Below the pieces are notes generated by a model. It searched no databases. It saw only the letters and a program-made list of their open reading frames with translations, and was not told the origin of the DNA. From Marinospirillum minutulum DSM 6287 (GTDB lineage Bacteria; Pseudomonadota; Gammaproteobacteria; Pseudomonadales; Halomonadaceae), in contig NZ_AULO01000015.1 in the NCBI RefSeq assembly GCF_000422325.1, positions 18,932 through 82,931 of the forward strand: a stretch of 64,000 nt of DNA. The letters are read 5' to 3'. The first letter of the stretch is position 1. Every line of letters starts with the position of its first letter. Made by a program: the position numbers and the translations under genes. Of this stretch, positions 43,391 to 53,449 are shown piece by piece.

Positions 43391-43771
43391 TTAAGAAACC
43401 TGAACTGGAATTGCGTCACTGGTATGGCTAACGGCATTGCCATCAGTCATATAAATCAGTGCTGGTTTGTGCTTTAAGCGTTCTTCTTCAGAATAGTTGG
43501 CATAGGCGCAAATAATTACTCGATCACCCACACTAGCCATGTGCGCAGCAGCGCCATTAACGGAAATAATACCACTGCCCTCTTCGCCACGAATAATATA
43601 GGTGGTAAAGCGCTTGCCGTTATCTAGGTTATAAATTTGAATTTGCTCATATTCATGCATGCCAGCCATATCCAGCAGGTTACCATCTATGGCACAGGAG
43701 CCTTCGTATTCAAGTACCGCATGAGTAACACGGGCTTGATGGAGCTTGGCTTTAAGTAAAATGGTTTGCAT
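43391..43771 (-). CDS. panD: Aspartate 1-decarboxylase
   Basis: The 126-residue proenzyme contains the self-cleavage site YEGSCAID: cleavage between Gly24 and Ser25 makes the pyruvoyl cofactor. It decarboxylates aspartate to beta-alanine for pantothenate. It is the last gene of panB-panC-panD, 22 bases after panC. Confidence 0.97.
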   Translation of the reverse strand: MQTILLKAKLHQARVTHAVLEYEGSCAIDGNLLDMAGMHEYEQIQIYNLDNGKRFTTYIIRGEEGSGIISVNGAAAHMASVGDRVIICAYANYSEEERLKHKPALIYMTDGNAVSHTSDAIPVQVS

Positions 43772-43793
43772 TGCGTAGTTTTACCTCGTTTAT

Positions 43794-44660
43794 TTAATTA
43801 CTGTCCCGCTGAACAATAAGGTTATCAATAAGGCGGGTTTTACCCAGCCTTGCAGCGATAAGAATGACCCAGCTTTTAGCATTTAAGCTGGCTGGGCTAA
43901 GGTCGATATTGCGAATTTCCACATATTCGGGTGCAAAGCCTTGTTCAGCAAGCCGAGCACGGGCTTGATGGTTTAGCTCATTGAAGTGGGTGTTACCCGT
44001 AGCAAGCTGTTTAGCCGTTTCTTTAAGTGTTGCATAAAGTGTTGGTGCTTTAGCTAGCTGTTCAGGGGTTAGGTAGCCATTGCGTGATGAAAGAGCAAGG
44101 CCTTCAGGTGTTCTATGCGTGGGCACATCAATTATTTTGATTGGAAAAGACAGATCTTCAACCAGCTTACGAATAACGCTAAGTTGCTGGTAGTCTTTTT
44201 GCCCAAAACAAGCAATATCAGGCTGCACAAAGTTAAATAGTTTGGTAACTATGGTTGCAACACCATCAAAATGCCCAGGACGCTTTTGCCCACATAAACC
44301 TTCGCTAACACCTGGTACAAGAACACGTGTTTGGTTCTCTTGGCCTTGGGGGTAAACCATTTCTACACTTGGCGTGAAGAGTAGATTGCACCCTGCGCTG
44401 GCAAGCTTGGCTTGGTCTGCCTCTAGAGTGCGTGGGTAGCTTTCGTAATCTTCATCAGGGTTAAACTGTAGAGGATTAACAAAAATTGTAGCAACGACTA
44501 CATCTGCATGACGTTTAGCTTCTTCAACTAAGCGCAAGTGCCCTTGGTGAAGGTTGCCCATGGTTGGAACTAGCGCAATTTTTTTGCCTTCACTACGGTA
44601 GCTAGCAAGCTCTTGGCGTAGATCTGAAATATTGCTAAGTGTTTTTAGAGGCGAGTTCAT
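43794..44660 (-). CDS. panC: Pantoate--beta-alanine ligase
   Basis: The 288-residue enzyme has the HIGH-like motif in [46 protein letters not shown] and the KMSKS-like loop ALSSRNGYL. It joins pantoate and beta-alanine through a pantoyl-adenylate. Its ATG overlaps the panB stop by four bases. Confidence 0.97.
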   Translation of the reverse strand: MNSPLKTLSNISDLRQELASYRSEGKKIALVPTMGNLHQGHLRLVEEAKRHADVVVATIFVNPLQFNPDEDYESYPRTLEADQAKLASAGCNLLFTPSVEMVYPQGQENQTRVLVPGVSEGLCGQKRPGHFDGVATIVTKLFNFVQPDIACFGQKDYQQLSVIRKLVEDLSFPIKIIDVPTHRTPEGLALSSRNGYLTPEQLAKAPTLYATLKETAKQLATGNTHFNELNHQARARLAEQGFAPEYVEIRNIDLSPASLNAKSWVILIAARLGKTRLIDNLIVQRDSN

Positions 44661-45448
44661 TTAAAACAGTGTTCCTCTGCAGGAAAAGCACCCGACTTAA
44701 CTTGTTGGTGGTAAGCAGCAAGGGCTTCAGGAATAGAGGTGGCACCTTGCATAAAGTTCTTAACAAATTTTGCTGTTTTTCCGACAGTAATACCTAACAT
44801 ATCGTGAAGTACAAGCACTTGTCCGTCAGTTTTGGGGCCAGCACCTATACCAATAACAGGGCATTTAACAGCTTTAGTTACCGCTTCACCTAGATCAGAT
44901 GGTACGCACTCTAAAAGAAGTAATGAAGCACCAGCAGCTTCTAACTTAATAGCAGCTTCAACAAGTGCCTGACCCGCTTCGCCACGACCCTGTACCTTGT
45001 AACCCCCCATTTGATTAACCGTTTGAGGTGTTAGCCCCAAATGAGCACAAACAGGAATACCTCGCTGGGTTAGTTGAGTAATGCCTTCAGCTAGCCAAGC
45101 ATCGCCTTCAATTTTCACTAGATGAGCGCCAGCACGCATAAGCGTTGCTGAGTTTTCTAGCAGAGATGCAAGGCTAGCATCTGACATAAAGGGCAGGTCA
45201 GCCATGATGAGTGCGTGCTGGTTACCACGTTTCACCGCTTGTGTATGGTAGGCAATATCTGCAACTGTGACAGGTAGCGTTGAGTCATGGCCTTGTAGAA
45301 CCATACCTAACGAGTCTCCAACAAGCATTACCTCAACTCCTGCTTCGTTAATGCGAGTAGAGAAGGTGGAGTCATAACAAGTAAGCACGCTGAATTTTTC
45401 ACCGGCTTCTTTTAACTCTCTTAAGGTGTTGATGGTAACAGTTTTCAT
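44657..45448 (-). CDS. panB: 3-methyl-2-oxobutanoate hydroxymethyltransferase
   Basis: The 263-residue TIM-barrel enzyme has [28 protein letters not shown] near the start and the metal-binding Asp in that loop, plus LMADLPFMS and [20 protein letters not shown]. It makes ketopantoate with methylene-tetrahydrofolate. It opens the pan operon, about 100 bases after folK. Confidence 0.97.
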   Translation of the reverse strand: MKTVTINTLRELKEAGEKFSVLTCYDSTFSTRINEAGVEVMLVGDSLGMVLQGHDSTLPVTVADIAYHTQAVKRGNQHALIMADLPFMSDASLASLLENSATLMRAGAHLVKIEGDAWLAEGITQLTQRGIPVCAHLGLTPQTVNQMGGYKVQGRGEAGQALVEAAIKLEAAGASLLLLECVPSDLGEAVTKAVKCPVIGIGAGPKTDGQVLVLHDMLGITVGKTAKFVKNFMQGATSIPEALAAYHQQVKSGAFPAEEHCFK

Positions 45449-45545
45449 GGACTGCTCCCTTGCAAGGATAGGTAAAATTGAATGCTACATTATAGTAATA
45501 ATATAGAGAATAAAAAAATTATTGTTACCCCTCGTAACCAAAAAG

Positions 45546-46055
45546 TCAAAAGCTTGTCGTAGCTTTTGCTTCTAAGGGTAACACTTGGCTAGAAGCTTCT
45601 TTGCCAAGTTGTTGAATTAATTGCTTAACAGTACCAAGGCTAGGTATTAGTAAGTTTTCATTTAATTCAGCTAAGGGGCAGAGAACAAAAGCACGTTGAG
45701 CAATACCTGGGTGAGGCAGGGTTAGCTTTTCATCCGTTAACACCAGCGTATCGTATAACAAGATATCTAAATCTAAGGTGCGTGGACCCCAATGCCTTTC
45801 TCTTTTACGCTGATGCAAAGCTTCAAGGGTTTGAAGCTGAGTTAGCAAGGCCAAAGGTTCTAGTGTTGTCGTAATTTCAGCAACGGCATTAATAAAGTCA
45901 GGCTGGTCTTGTGGCCCAAAAGGTTTGCTTTGCCAGAGGTTTGATGCTTTTAATAAGCGAGTGTTGGGAAGGTTTGCCAGCTCAATCAAAGCATCAGAAA
46001 CCTGCTTAACTGGGTTTTCAAGGTTGCTTCCTAGCCCTATCCAAACATTAGCCAT
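45546..46055 (-). CDS. folK: 2-amino-4-hydroxy-6-hydroxymethyldihydropteridine pyrophosphokinase
   Basis: The 169-residue enzyme has the HPPK pattern WIGLGSNLENP, SKPFGPQDQPDFINAV and the metal-binding RHWGPRTLDLDILLYD. It pyrophosphorylates hydroxymethyldihydropterin in folate synthesis. It starts five bases after pcnB, as in pseudomonads. Confidence 0.96.
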   Translation of the reverse strand: MANVWIGLGSNLENPVKQVSDALIELANLPNTRLLKASNLWQSKPFGPQDQPDFINAVAEITTTLEPLALLTQLQTLEALHQRKRERHWGPRTLDLDILLYDTLVLTDEKLTLPHPGIAQRAFVLCPLAELNENLLIPSLGTVKQLIQQLGKEASSQVLPLEAKATTSF

Positions 46056-46060
46056 AAAAA

Positions 46061-47428
46061 TTACCCCTGGTTTGCTGCTACTGGTTTGCGTCGTCTTGGG
46101 TTACGGCGTTTTTTACCTGACTTTTTATTAGGTGAACGCCCTAAAGATGCAATTAATCTGTGCTGTTCAGCTTCATCTGCTTCTTGAAAGGCTGTCCACC
46201 AAGCAGCAGCCCCCTCCGTTTGCTCACCAGCGATTTCACGTAAGAGTAAAAAGTCATAAGCTGCGCGAAAACGTGGCATTTGTATAAGTGCCCAAGCACG
46301 TTTGCCTTGCCTTTGTGGTAGTTTTAATTGCAAATCCCAAATTTCTCGCATAGGAAAAGCAAAACGCTTAGGAATGGTTATATGTTGGTTTTGTCTTTGC
46401 AGTAGTCGGTTACCCGCTTGCTGCATGGCTGGAAAAGCAGGAACCCCATTATTTTGCAAATCATTAAAAATTTGTTTTAGTCCTGGCCAGAGTAGCGCTG
46501 CATATAAAAAGGCAGGTGTGACAGGGCGCCCTTCTTGAATACGAATGTCAGTATTCTTCATTGCCTGTTCTACCATTGCTAAAGCAAGAGGGTCTGTTTT
46601 AAATGCTTCATGACTGGCAGGGAATAAGAAAGCAAAAAGCCCATATTCACGTAATAAATGAAAAGTAGCCAAAGCTTGGCCTGCAAGTAGTAACTTTAGC
46701 ACTTCATCAAACATCCGCGCTGGTGCTACTTGGAGCAGAAGGTTGGCTTGTTCACGTATGGGGGCTTCGGTTGCCGCTTCTAAGGTGAAGTTAAGTTTAG
46801 CAGCAAAACGTATGGCTCTTAGCATACGAACAGGGTCTTCACGGTAACGTGTAACTGGGTCACCAATTAAACGTAAGGTTCGGTTTTTTAAGTCTTCCAG
46901 TCCACCTGTGTAATCATGGATAGAAAAATCTTTAATGCTGTAATAGAGTGCATTAACCGTAAAGTCACGTCTTAGGGCATCTTCTTCAATAGACCCCCAA
47001 ACATTATCTCGTAGCAACATTCCTTCATCGCTTTGCTTAATACGCTTGTCGCTAGTTTCTTGAGTTTTGCCACGAAAGGTGGTGACTTCAATAATCTCAC
47101 GCCCAAAACGTACATGAACAATTCGAAAGCGTCGACCAATCATACGTGAGTTACGAAAAAGTTCAGCTACTTGTTCTGGCGTAGCATCTGTTGCTACATC
47201 AAAGTCTTTAGGGTTTCTGCCTAAAAGGCGATCACGGATTGAGCCACCCACTAAATAAGCCTGATAACCGCTTTTATGTAAACGGTAGAGAACTTTAAGC
47301 GCCCCTTCGTGTATTTCGCTACGAGAAATGGGGTGCTCTGAACGTGGCAAGATTTTTAGCTGAGGTTTATTGGCTAGACTTGGTTTGTTCATACGGGTTT
47401 TGATGTAACTGGTAATTCCTTTAATCAT
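46061..47428 (-). CDS. pcnB: Poly(A) polymerase I
   Basis: The 455-residue nucleotidyltransferase has YLVGGSIRDRLLGRNPKDFDVATDA with the catalytic aspartates, RRFRIVHV, and the RDFTVNALYY motif typical of the PcnB/CCA group. A basic C-terminal tail (KKSGKKRRNPRRRKP) may bind RNA. It adds 3' poly(A) tails that promote RNA decay. It lies directly downstream of the CrcZ-like RNA. The start has a weak ribosome site, and Met13 is an alternative. Confidence 0.95.
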   Translation of the reverse strand: MIKGITSYIKTRMNKPSLANKPQLKILPRSEHPISRSEIHEGALKVLYRLHKSGYQAYLVGGSIRDRLLGRNPKDFDVATDATPEQVAELFRNSRMIGRRFRIVHVRFGREIIEVTTFRGKTQETSDKRIKQSDEGMLLRDNVWGSIEEDALRRDFTVNALYYSIKDFSIHDYTGGLEDLKNRTLRLIGDPVTRYREDPVRMLRAIRFAAKLNFTLEAATEAPIREQANLLLQVAPARMFDEVLKLLLAGQALATFHLLREYGLFAFLFPASHEAFKTDPLALAMVEQAMKNTDIRIQEGRPVTPAFLYAALLWPGLKQIFNDLQNNGVPAFPAMQQAGNRLLQRQNQHITIPKRFAFPMREIWDLQLKLPQRQGKRAWALIQMPRFRAAYDFLLLREIAGEQTEGAAAWWTAFQEADEAEQHRLIASLGRSPNKKSGKKRRNPRRRKPVAANQG

Positions 47429-47511
47429 TTTGACCCAAGGTAAAAAGAAAGATGCAGCAGTTTAACCGACCTGTGTGATGGGGCAAAGGATGAAAGGCTT
47501 AAATTAGGAAA

Positions 47512-47544
47512 AGAAAAAGGGGAAGACATAAATGCCTTCCCCTT
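47512..47544 (-). terminator. Intrinsic terminator of the CrcZ-like RNA
   Basis: On the minus strand AAGGGGAAG (47544-47536) pairs with CTTCCCCTT (47525-47517), followed by a T-rich tract (TTTCTT, to 47512). It separates the small RNA from pcnB. Confidence 0.88.
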
Positions 47545-47993
47545 ACTAGTCGATTATTTTTTTGAATCCATTCAGTTATCTAGGGTGAAAGTTCTAGATC
47601 GCCCTGAATACGTATCACAGTCACCAAATTGCAGCTGTTTTTTGTTTTTATTTATCTGCAAGGGCAGACCATCTCGTATTCAAAACAATTTAGCCTCAGC
47701 TTGGACATTTTCCCGGGTGCTTATTGTTTTTGTTCACCCTTTGGATGCAATTGATTTTATTTTTGTTTTTATCAATTCTTGCATCAGTTTTCGCTGAAGA
47801 CCGGAGACCTTAGCTATTGTTGTTATTGTTTTGCTTTAAGCCGCTTCGCCTTTTTTTGTTTTTATGTTGGCTAGTGTGGCGGTCGTTCACCTGGCTTCCT
47901 AGTTGTTGTTATTGTTTGGAAGCCGGTTCGGTCAGACTCAGGTTTGTTTTTATTTTTTCTGAGCGGCTGACGCCGGTGTTCTTGTTATTCTTA
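47512..47993 (-). ncRNA. crcZ: CrcZ-like small RNA that sequesters Hfq/Crc
   Basis: The RNA of about 480 bases lies between cbrB and pcnB, as crcZ does in Pseudomonas. It starts 12 bases after a sigma-54 promoter and ends at an intrinsic terminator. Eight A-rich motifs of the AANAANAA kind are seen on the minus strand (plus coordinates 47979-47992, 47943-47958, 47903-47917, 47851-47868, 47817-47832, 47755-47770, 47721-47734 and 47638-47653). All but the 5'-most lie in loops of predicted hairpins. In Pseudomonas CrcZ titrates Hfq/Crc and lifts catabolite repression. Short open frames across this region lack coding character. Confidence 0.85.
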
Positions 47994-48003
47994 CTAAGTA
48001 TAT

Positions 48004-48019
48004 TGCTGGATACGTGCCA
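48004..48019 (-). promoter_or_regulatory. Sigma-54 promoter of the CrcZ-like RNA
   Basis: The minus strand reads TGGCACGTATCCAGCA, with the -24 TGGCAC and the -12 GC exactly ten bases after GG. It places the start near 47993. It fits activation by the adjacent CbrB. Confidence 0.85.
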
Positions 48020-48089
48020 GTTTTTAATATTCTCTTTAAAATCAAAGAGTTAAGGTTTTTTGTTGGGCTTCATGCTGGAACTATTACAA

Positions 48090-48146
48090 AAGTGTTACCT
48101 AGATTTTATTATTTTGAGGGAGCGTGTGGGTGTAACGGTAACACTT
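48090..48146. promoter_or_regulatory. Candidate CbrB upstream activating sites
   Basis: AAGTGTTAC (48090-48098) and GTAACACTT (48138-48146) are a perfect 9-base inverted repeat separated by 39 bases. Next to the second arm is another GTAAC (48132-48136), giving a direct repeat. They lie about 95-155 bases upstream of the crcZ start, the range for an enhancer-binding protein. Binding by CbrB is inferred. Confidence 0.6.
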
Positions 48147-48151
48147 GATCG

Positions 48152-49579
48152 TTAGCGAGATGTGCTGGCTTTTCGTCTAGGAATACCTAAGCGTTGACGC
48201 CTTTCCCATAAACATTTTCTAGAAATACCCAGTTTTTTTGCCAATTCTGTTTCACTCATCTGGTCTTCATTTTCTTGCACGAAGCGCACAAAATAATCTT
48301 CTAGTGAAAGATCGTCTGAGGGTAGGTGGGCAGGATCTGAAGATTCCTCGGTTGGTAGTGTTAAGGCTTCTGCAGTTTGCTGGCTGGCTGTCGTAGCAAA
48401 ATTGGCCTTCTTGGGCTGTTGAATTGCTTGAGGTAACTCTAGGTCTTCAGCATGAATTAAGGTGTCATCAGCTAAAATAACGGCACGTTCAACTCGGTTT
48501 TCTAACTCTCTTACGTTACCCGGCCAAGAATAGGCTAAGAGTGCGTTGCTAGCAGATTTTGAAAAGCGTGCCCTGGGCTTGTTTAAACGTTCACAACAAG
48601 CTTTTAGTAAGCTTTCAGCGATTAGCAAAATGTCATCTTCACGCTCTGCTAAACAGGGTAGCTCAAGCTCAATAACGTTTAGTCGGTAGTAAAGATCAAG
48701 ACGAAACTTACCTTGATCTACCAGGGTTTTAATATTGCGGTGGGTTGCTGCTATAAGGCGAATATCTACTTTTCTAGATTCAACTGAACCAAGTCTTCTA
48801 ATTTCACCTTCTTGTAAAACCCTGAGTAGCCTAGCTTGTGCTTCTAAAGGTAGCTCACCTATTTCATCTAAAAATAGACTACCGCCATCTGCTGCTTCTA
48901 CTAAACCGTTGCGGCTGGTGTTGGCACCTGTAAATGCCCCTTTTTCATGTCCAAAAAGCTCAGATTCAATCAGTGTTTCGGGTATGGCGGCACAGTTAAC
49001 ACTAATTAAAGGTGATTTATGACGTGGGCTTAAGTTATGTAGTGCTCTGGCTACTAACTCTTTACCCGTACCTGATTCCCCCAAAATAAGCACACGAGTA
49101 TTAAAGGGTGCAATTTTTTTAATTTGTTGGAAAACGGCTTGCATAGCTGCACTTTCACCTAGCATACCTTGTAATCCAATGGGTTTTTCAGTGGCTTCTT
49201 CGTTAGCTAGCGTTGCTGTGGGTAGCTGCTGTCGTCGGTATTGGTTAAGAATATGATTAACTGCTGAGAGCATTTCATCGTGGTCAAAAGGCTTAGCAAT
49301 ATAATCGACAGCGCCTTGTTTCATGGCATCAACTGCGGAGCGCAAGCTGGCATAGCTAGTCATAATTAACACAGGGGTTTCTTGGTTAATTAACTCTGTT
49401 CCTGCTTCGCCGGGCAAGCGAAGGTCACTAATAATTAAATCAAAAGGTTGTTCAGCCAGTTTTTCTCGTGCTTCAGGCACAGTGCCAGCTTCAGTGATTT
49501 GAAAGCCATTACGCTCTAGTAGCCGCCTTAGAGCTGAACGAATAATCCCCTCATCTTCAACAATCAGTACTTTACTCAT
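48152..49579 (-). CDS. cbrB: Sigma-54-dependent response regulator CbrB
   Basis: The 475-residue NtrC-type activator has a receiver (Asp in [10 protein letters not shown] near 53), a sigma-54 AAA+ domain (Walker [17 protein letters not shown] loop, [13 protein letters not shown]) and a C-terminal Fis-type helix-turn-helix ([24 protein letters not shown]). The ATG overlaps the cbrA stop by eight bases. With CbrA it controls carbon/nitrogen balance and the crcZ promoter, which lies immediately downstream. Confidence 0.95.
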   Translation of the reverse strand: MSKVLIVEDEGIIRSALRRLLERNGFQITEAGTVPEAREKLAEQPFDLIISDLRLPGEAGTELINQETPVLIMTSYASLRSAVDAMKQGAVDYIAKPFDHDEMLSAVNHILNQYRRQQLPTATLANEEATEKPIGLQGMLGESAAMQAVFQQIKKIAPFNTRVLILGESGTGKELVARALHNLSPRHKSPLISVNCAAIPETLIESELFGHEKGAFTGANTSRNGLVEAADGGSLFLDEIGELPLEAQARLLRVLQEGEIRRLGSVESRKVDIRLIAATHRNIKTLVDQGKFRLDLYYRLNVIELELPCLAEREDDILLIAESLLKACCERLNKPRARFSKSASNALLAYSWPGNVRELENRVERAVILADDTLIHAEDLELPQAIQQPKKANFATTASQQTAEALTLPTEESSDPAHLPSDDLSLEDYFVRFVQENEDQMSETELAKKLGISRKCLWERRQRLGIPRRKASTSR

Positions 49580-52523
49580 GCTTGTCTGATGACTCCTGAT
49601 AAGTTAACTCACTACCGCTAGGGAGTGGAAAGCGGCAGCGAAAGCAGCTACCACTTTTAAATTCTGGGCTAGGGCTAAGTGCCTGTATTTGCCCATCATG
49701 CTCTTCGACAATACTATAAACCAGCGCTAGTCCCAAGCCAGTACCTTCACCCACCTGCTTGGTTGTATAAAAAGGCTCAAATAAATGTTCAAGATGCTGG
49801 GGTGGAATACCCTCTCCGTTATCGTGTACTTCTAAAATAACTTCTTGTTCTTCTTGGCGTCCAATGCATAAAATTTCGCCCCCATTTTTGGTTGCATCTC
49901 GTGCATTAGCAATAAGGTTGACAAAAATTTGCACTAAACGCTGGGTATCCCCTTTTACATAGAGGTTTTTGGGACAGAGGTTCTTGTAAACTCGATTACG
50001 GCCTTTATGGCTAAGTGAAATTAAATTAATGGCTTCTTGTACCGCGCCTTGTAAGTTAATTACTTCAAATTTTAAGCTATCACTGTGGCGGCCTGCATGA
50101 GCAAAGTTAACGAGTGATTGCACTATGCTGGTAATGCGCTTGGTTAGCTGTAATATTTGTTGGCTAGTTTCTCTTACAACCTCAGGTTCTTCAGAATCAT
50201 AATGGAGGTTTTGTGCAAGCGATGAAATGCCAGTAACTGGGTTACCAATTTCATGCGCTACACCAGCAGCTAAACGGCCGATGGAAGCTAGACGCTCATT
50301 ATGTAATAGCTCATCTTCTAATAGTTTTAAGTTGCTTTGATCTTCGACTAATAAAATAGTGCCGCCCATCAGTGCTGCTGGGTCATCTTGCTTCGTTTTA
50401 TGTAGACTTAACCAAGATGTGCTGCCATCACTGTTTTGTAATGCTTGGCGGTAAACTTGGTTAGTTGAACCTTCAAGGAAATCATTGAGTAATTGATTCC
50501 AAGGGCTAGGCAGGTGACGTACTCTAGAACCAATCACCTGATCACTTGTTATGCCTGTTAAGCCCTCCATAGCTCTGTTCCACATTAGAACTTCTTGATC
50601 ATTACCTAAAGCACAAATACCCACTGGTAAATACATGAGTGTTTGGCGGTGGTGGCGACGCAGTTTATCCAGCTCTTTTGCCATACCAGTAAGGCGTGAA
50701 CGGTAGTCTTCAAGGTGGCGTTCAATATAATGAATGTCGTTTTCAGAGGGCTTGTCTTGCCTTTGCCAAGGTAGGTAACGGTCAACCAGTTCTTGAGCAA
50801 CAGCTGAACCCATTAAGCCAGATAAATTAGCCTGAATACGATCGCGTAAACGCCTTAAGGTATAGGGGCGCACATCTAACGGATTGATATTTAGCTCATT
50901 TAATGCCCTGTTCACTTCTCTTTGCGCTGTTTCTGTTCCTAGCGGAATGCTAAGAAGCCGAACCAAATCTTCACTATTTCTAGCTTTAAGCTGTAAGCGT
51001 TTAGGAAAAAATAAAGCATCTTGGGAACAGGCTAAAGCCCCGGCTTTTTCTTCTTCACTAATTTTTGTTAGGAGTGAGACAAGAATAAACAACAAAATAT
51101 TAGCGGTGGTTGCTAGGAGCGTTATTTGGTGCCAGTCATCTATGCCTTGTAATTGCAAAGAGAAGTTTTGAAAGGTTAGTTGGTTAATATCGAGTACCAA
51201 AGGAAAACCTAGCCCTACTGCTAGCACTGTAAAACCTGCAACTAAACCCGTTAATAGGCCTTTGCGGTTAGCTATAGGCCAATAAAGAAGTGCCAAAGTA
51301 CCAGGTAAAAATTGTAGGGTTGCAATAAAAGCAGATAAACCCAAGGTTGCAAGATCATGTTCGATACTCACAACCAAATAAACTAGGTAGGCGATAAATA
51401 TTAAAGAGCCTATAAGTAAGCGGCGCATACGAATGAGCCAAAAATAGATATCAAAGTCTGCTGGGGGCTGGTAAACCGCTAGCACCAAGTGATTAAGCAC
51501 CATAGGTGCTAGTGCTAGCGTCATAACAATAATAGTGCCGCTAGCAGCTGCCAAACCAATAATAAATGACAGCAACCCCCAATAACCACCTAAAGAAAGT
51601 GTGGCGTATTCGATTGGCAAACTACTAGCAAGTGCTTGATGCGCCCAGTAAATTACAGGGACAGGTAGTGCTAAGAGCAATAGAAAGATAGGTAGCATCC
51701 AGCTGGACTGCATCATGGCTTCTTCAGAAGGGTTTTCTGTAAAAATAATATGAAAAATATGCGGCATGGTAACTGCCGTAGCAGAAAATATAAGCAGGAG
51801 TGTTCGCCATTGGTTACTCTCAAGTGGCTCTATCGCTGCGGCCAAGTGATTACTATTGGCTGCTAGCCAGTTTTCTAGGCCATCAAAACCACCAAAGACA
51901 CTGTATAAAGTAACGCCACCCAGAACTAAAAATGCAACAAGTTTGACCAAAGACTCGAAAGCTATGGCAAACAAGAGGCTTTCATGCCTTTCTCTTAAAG
52001 AAATGTGCCTAGCACCAAATAAAATTGCAAAAAGTGTAATAACCGCACAAAAAACAAAGGCTAGGTGGTAGGGAGAAGATTCGTTAGTCAGTAGGTAAAT
52101 AACATCACCTATGGCTTGAATCTGTAAAGCTAAAAGTGGCATGCTGCCAAAAAGTAGGCCAAGCGTTACTAGCATTCCTACCCAACGACTGCGGTATCTA
52201 AAAGCAAACAGGTCTGCTAAAGAGGAGAGTTGGTAGGTGCGGGCAAGCCTGAGTAAGGGTGAGAGTAAAAGTGGGGCAAGCACAAAAATGCCGGCGATAC
52301 CTAAATAATAGGTTAAATAACCATAACCGTATTGATGAGCTAAACCAAAAGAACCATAAAAAGCCCAAGCGCTTGCATACACTCCTAGTGCTAGTACATA
52401 AACGAGGGGGTGTTTTACAATTTTTTGTGTTAGCCAACCTTTTTCTACTATCCAAGCACAAGCAAAGAGTAGTGATAGGTAGCCAACGCCTAAGCCAAAA
52501 ATTTGGGTTAGTGTAAAACTCAT
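49572..52523 (-). CDS. cbrA: Sensor histidine kinase CbrA with an SLC5 transporter domain
   Basis: The protein has 983 residues from the ATG at 52523 (start [20 protein letters not shown]). About 13 N-terminal membrane helices form a sodium:solute-symporter fold (to about residue 490). A linker, a PAS domain (about 635-745), HisKA ([18 protein letters not shown]) and HATPase ([32 protein letters not shown]) follow. In pseudomonads the transporter part can move histidine. A short damaged gene ends one base before this start. Confidence 0.95.
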   Translation of the reverse strand: MSFTLTQIFGLGVGYLSLLFACAWIVEKGWLTQKIVKHPLVYVLALGVYASAWAFYGSFGLAHQYGYGYLTYYLGIAGIFVLAPLLLSPLLRLARTYQLSSLADLFAFRYRSRWVGMLVTLGLLFGSMPLLALQIQAIGDVIYLLTNESSPYHLAFVFCAVITLFAILFGARHISLRERHESLLFAIAFESLVKLVAFLVLGGVTLYSVFGGFDGLENWLAANSNHLAAAIEPLESNQWRTLLLIFSATAVTMPHIFHIIFTENPSEEAMMQSSWMLPIFLLLLALPVPVIYWAHQALASSLPIEYATLSLGGYWGLLSFIIGLAAASGTIIVMTLALAPMVLNHLVLAVYQPPADFDIYFWLIRMRRLLIGSLIFIAYLVYLVVSIEHDLATLGLSAFIATLQFLPGTLALLYWPIANRKGLLTGLVAGFTVLAVGLGFPLVLDINQLTFQNFSLQLQGIDDWHQITLLATTANILLFILVSLLTKISEEEKAGALACSQDALFFPKRLQLKARNSEDLVRLLSIPLGTETAQREVNRALNELNINPLDVRPYTLRRLRDRIQANLSGLMGSAVAQELVDRYLPWQRQDKPSENDIHYIERHLEDYRSRLTGMAKELDKLRRHHRQTLMYLPVGICALGNDQEVLMWNRAMEGLTGITSDQVIGSRVRHLPSPWNQLLNDFLEGSTNQVYRQALQNSDGSTSWLSLHKTKQDDPAALMGGTILLVEDQSNLKLLEDELLHNERLASIGRLAAGVAHEIGNPVTGISSLAQNLHYDSEEPEVVRETSQQILQLTKRITSIVQSLVNFAHAGRHSDSLKFEVINLQGAVQEAINLISLSHKGRNRVYKNLCPKNLYVKGDTQRLVQIFVNLIANARDATKNGGEILCIGRQEEQEVILEVHDNGEGIPPQHLEHLFEPFYTTKQVGEGTGLGLALVYSIVEEHDGQIQALSPSPEFKSGSCFRCRFPLPSGSELTYQESSDKHE

Positions 52524-52524
52524 A

Positions 52525-52697
52525 TTACTCAAGTTGCTCTAGTCGACGCTTCTGCTCTAGCCAAAGCGTTGCAGCGATAAGCCCAGCCCAAAAAAGAAAG
52601 GGTTTATACCAGCCGCTACTACCCCAGGGTTGTAGCAGCCAAGGTGAAAAAAATATCCAAGCGTTACTAACAATAAAACGAGGCGGTAGGCATACAT
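52525..52697 (-). pseudogene. CbrX-like small membrane protein gene with a one-base frameshift
   Basis: The ATG at 52697 opens MYAYRLVLLLVTLGYFF. The frame then needs one extra base to continue as SPWLLQPWGSSGWYKPFLF and WAGLIAATLWLEQKRRLEQLE, whose stop (52527-52525) lies one base from the cbrA ATG. The missing base is most simply in a run of seven Ts (plus As at 52647-52653). A short gene translationally linked to cbrA is known in pseudomonads. The break is either a sequencing error in a homopolymer or a real loss. Confidence 0.65.
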
Positions 52698-52778
52698 ACT
52701 TGTAATTCGACCTCGCTAGTAAGAAAAGTTTAAGGCTAAGTGAGTAATCGTTATTTGGTTAGTAAGCTAGAGTGGTTA

Positions 52779-52826
52779 CTGTGCTCTTGGGTAAAAGTCA
52801 GGTGCACTAGACTTACAAGAGCACAG
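52779..52826 (-). terminator. Long hairpin after dksA, probable terminator
   Basis: CTGTGCTCTTG (52779-52789) pairs perfectly with CAAGAGCACAG (52816-52826), with further inner pairing. It begins four bases after the dksA stop. There is no T-run, so it may also protect the mRNA 3' end. Confidence 0.6.
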
Positions 52827-52829
52827 AAT

Positions 52830-53267
52830 TTAGCCGCCTATTTGTTTTTCTTTAATTTCAGCTAGGCTTTTACAGTCAACACACATGGTTGCTGTTGGGC
52901 GAGCTTCAAGGCGACGAATGCCAATTTCAATACCGCAAGCCTCACAGTAACCGTAGTCACCTTCTTCAATGCTAGTTAGCGTTTCATTAATTTTCTTAAT
53001 TAATTTGCGCTCTCTATCGCGGGTTCTTAGTTCCAGACTAAATTCTTCTTCCTGAGTGGCACGATCAGCAGGGTCAGCAAAGTTAGAAGCCTCTTCTTTT
53101 AGGTTTTTAACTGTACGATCAACTTCCTCCATTAATTCCTGCTTCCAATCTTGCAGTATTTGACGGAAGTGATCTAGCTGTTCATTGCTCATATACTCCT
53201 CATCAGTAGATTCTTGATAAGGGGTGAAGCTTTGGTTTTTATTCATATCTTGCTTACTCTCTGGCAT
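52830..53267 (-). CDS. dksA: RNA polymerase-binding transcription factor DksA
   Basis: The 145-residue protein has the coiled-coil with tip region (EASNFADPADRATQEEEF) and a C4 zinc finger (YCEACGIEIG and CVDCK). The tip keeps the DPADRA residues needed for activity. It binds the polymerase secondary channel with ppGpp, lowering rRNA transcription and raising amino acid operons. The 180 bases upstream hold no other gene. Confidence 0.97.
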   Translation of the reverse strand: MPESKQDMNKNQSFTPYQESTDEEYMSNEQLDHFRQILQDWKQELMEEVDRTVKNLKEEASNFADPADRATQEEEFSLELRTRDRERKLIKKINETLTSIEEGDYGYCEACGIEIGIRRLEARPTATMCVDCKSLAEIKEKQIGG

Positions 53268-53449
53268 AGCTCTGCCTCGTGGCGTAATTGTCGTCCTGTA
53301 TTCGGTAGCTACCGAGCGAAAAGACTAGATTATTTAATGCAATTCCTAGCTAATTGCAAGGATACTGCCTAAATATTTAGTCTTGGTAACCCTTATATCA
53401 CTCTAAATCTGGCTCGTATCACAAAACAGAATGAATAAAGCCAAGTGGG

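Noticed and set aside
47585..48053. Two plus-strand open frames of 70 and 78 codons antisense to the small RNA
   Set aside because: They are rich in Phe, Leu and Val because of T-rich motifs, have no good ribosome sites, and are fully explained by the CrcZ-like RNA on the other strand.
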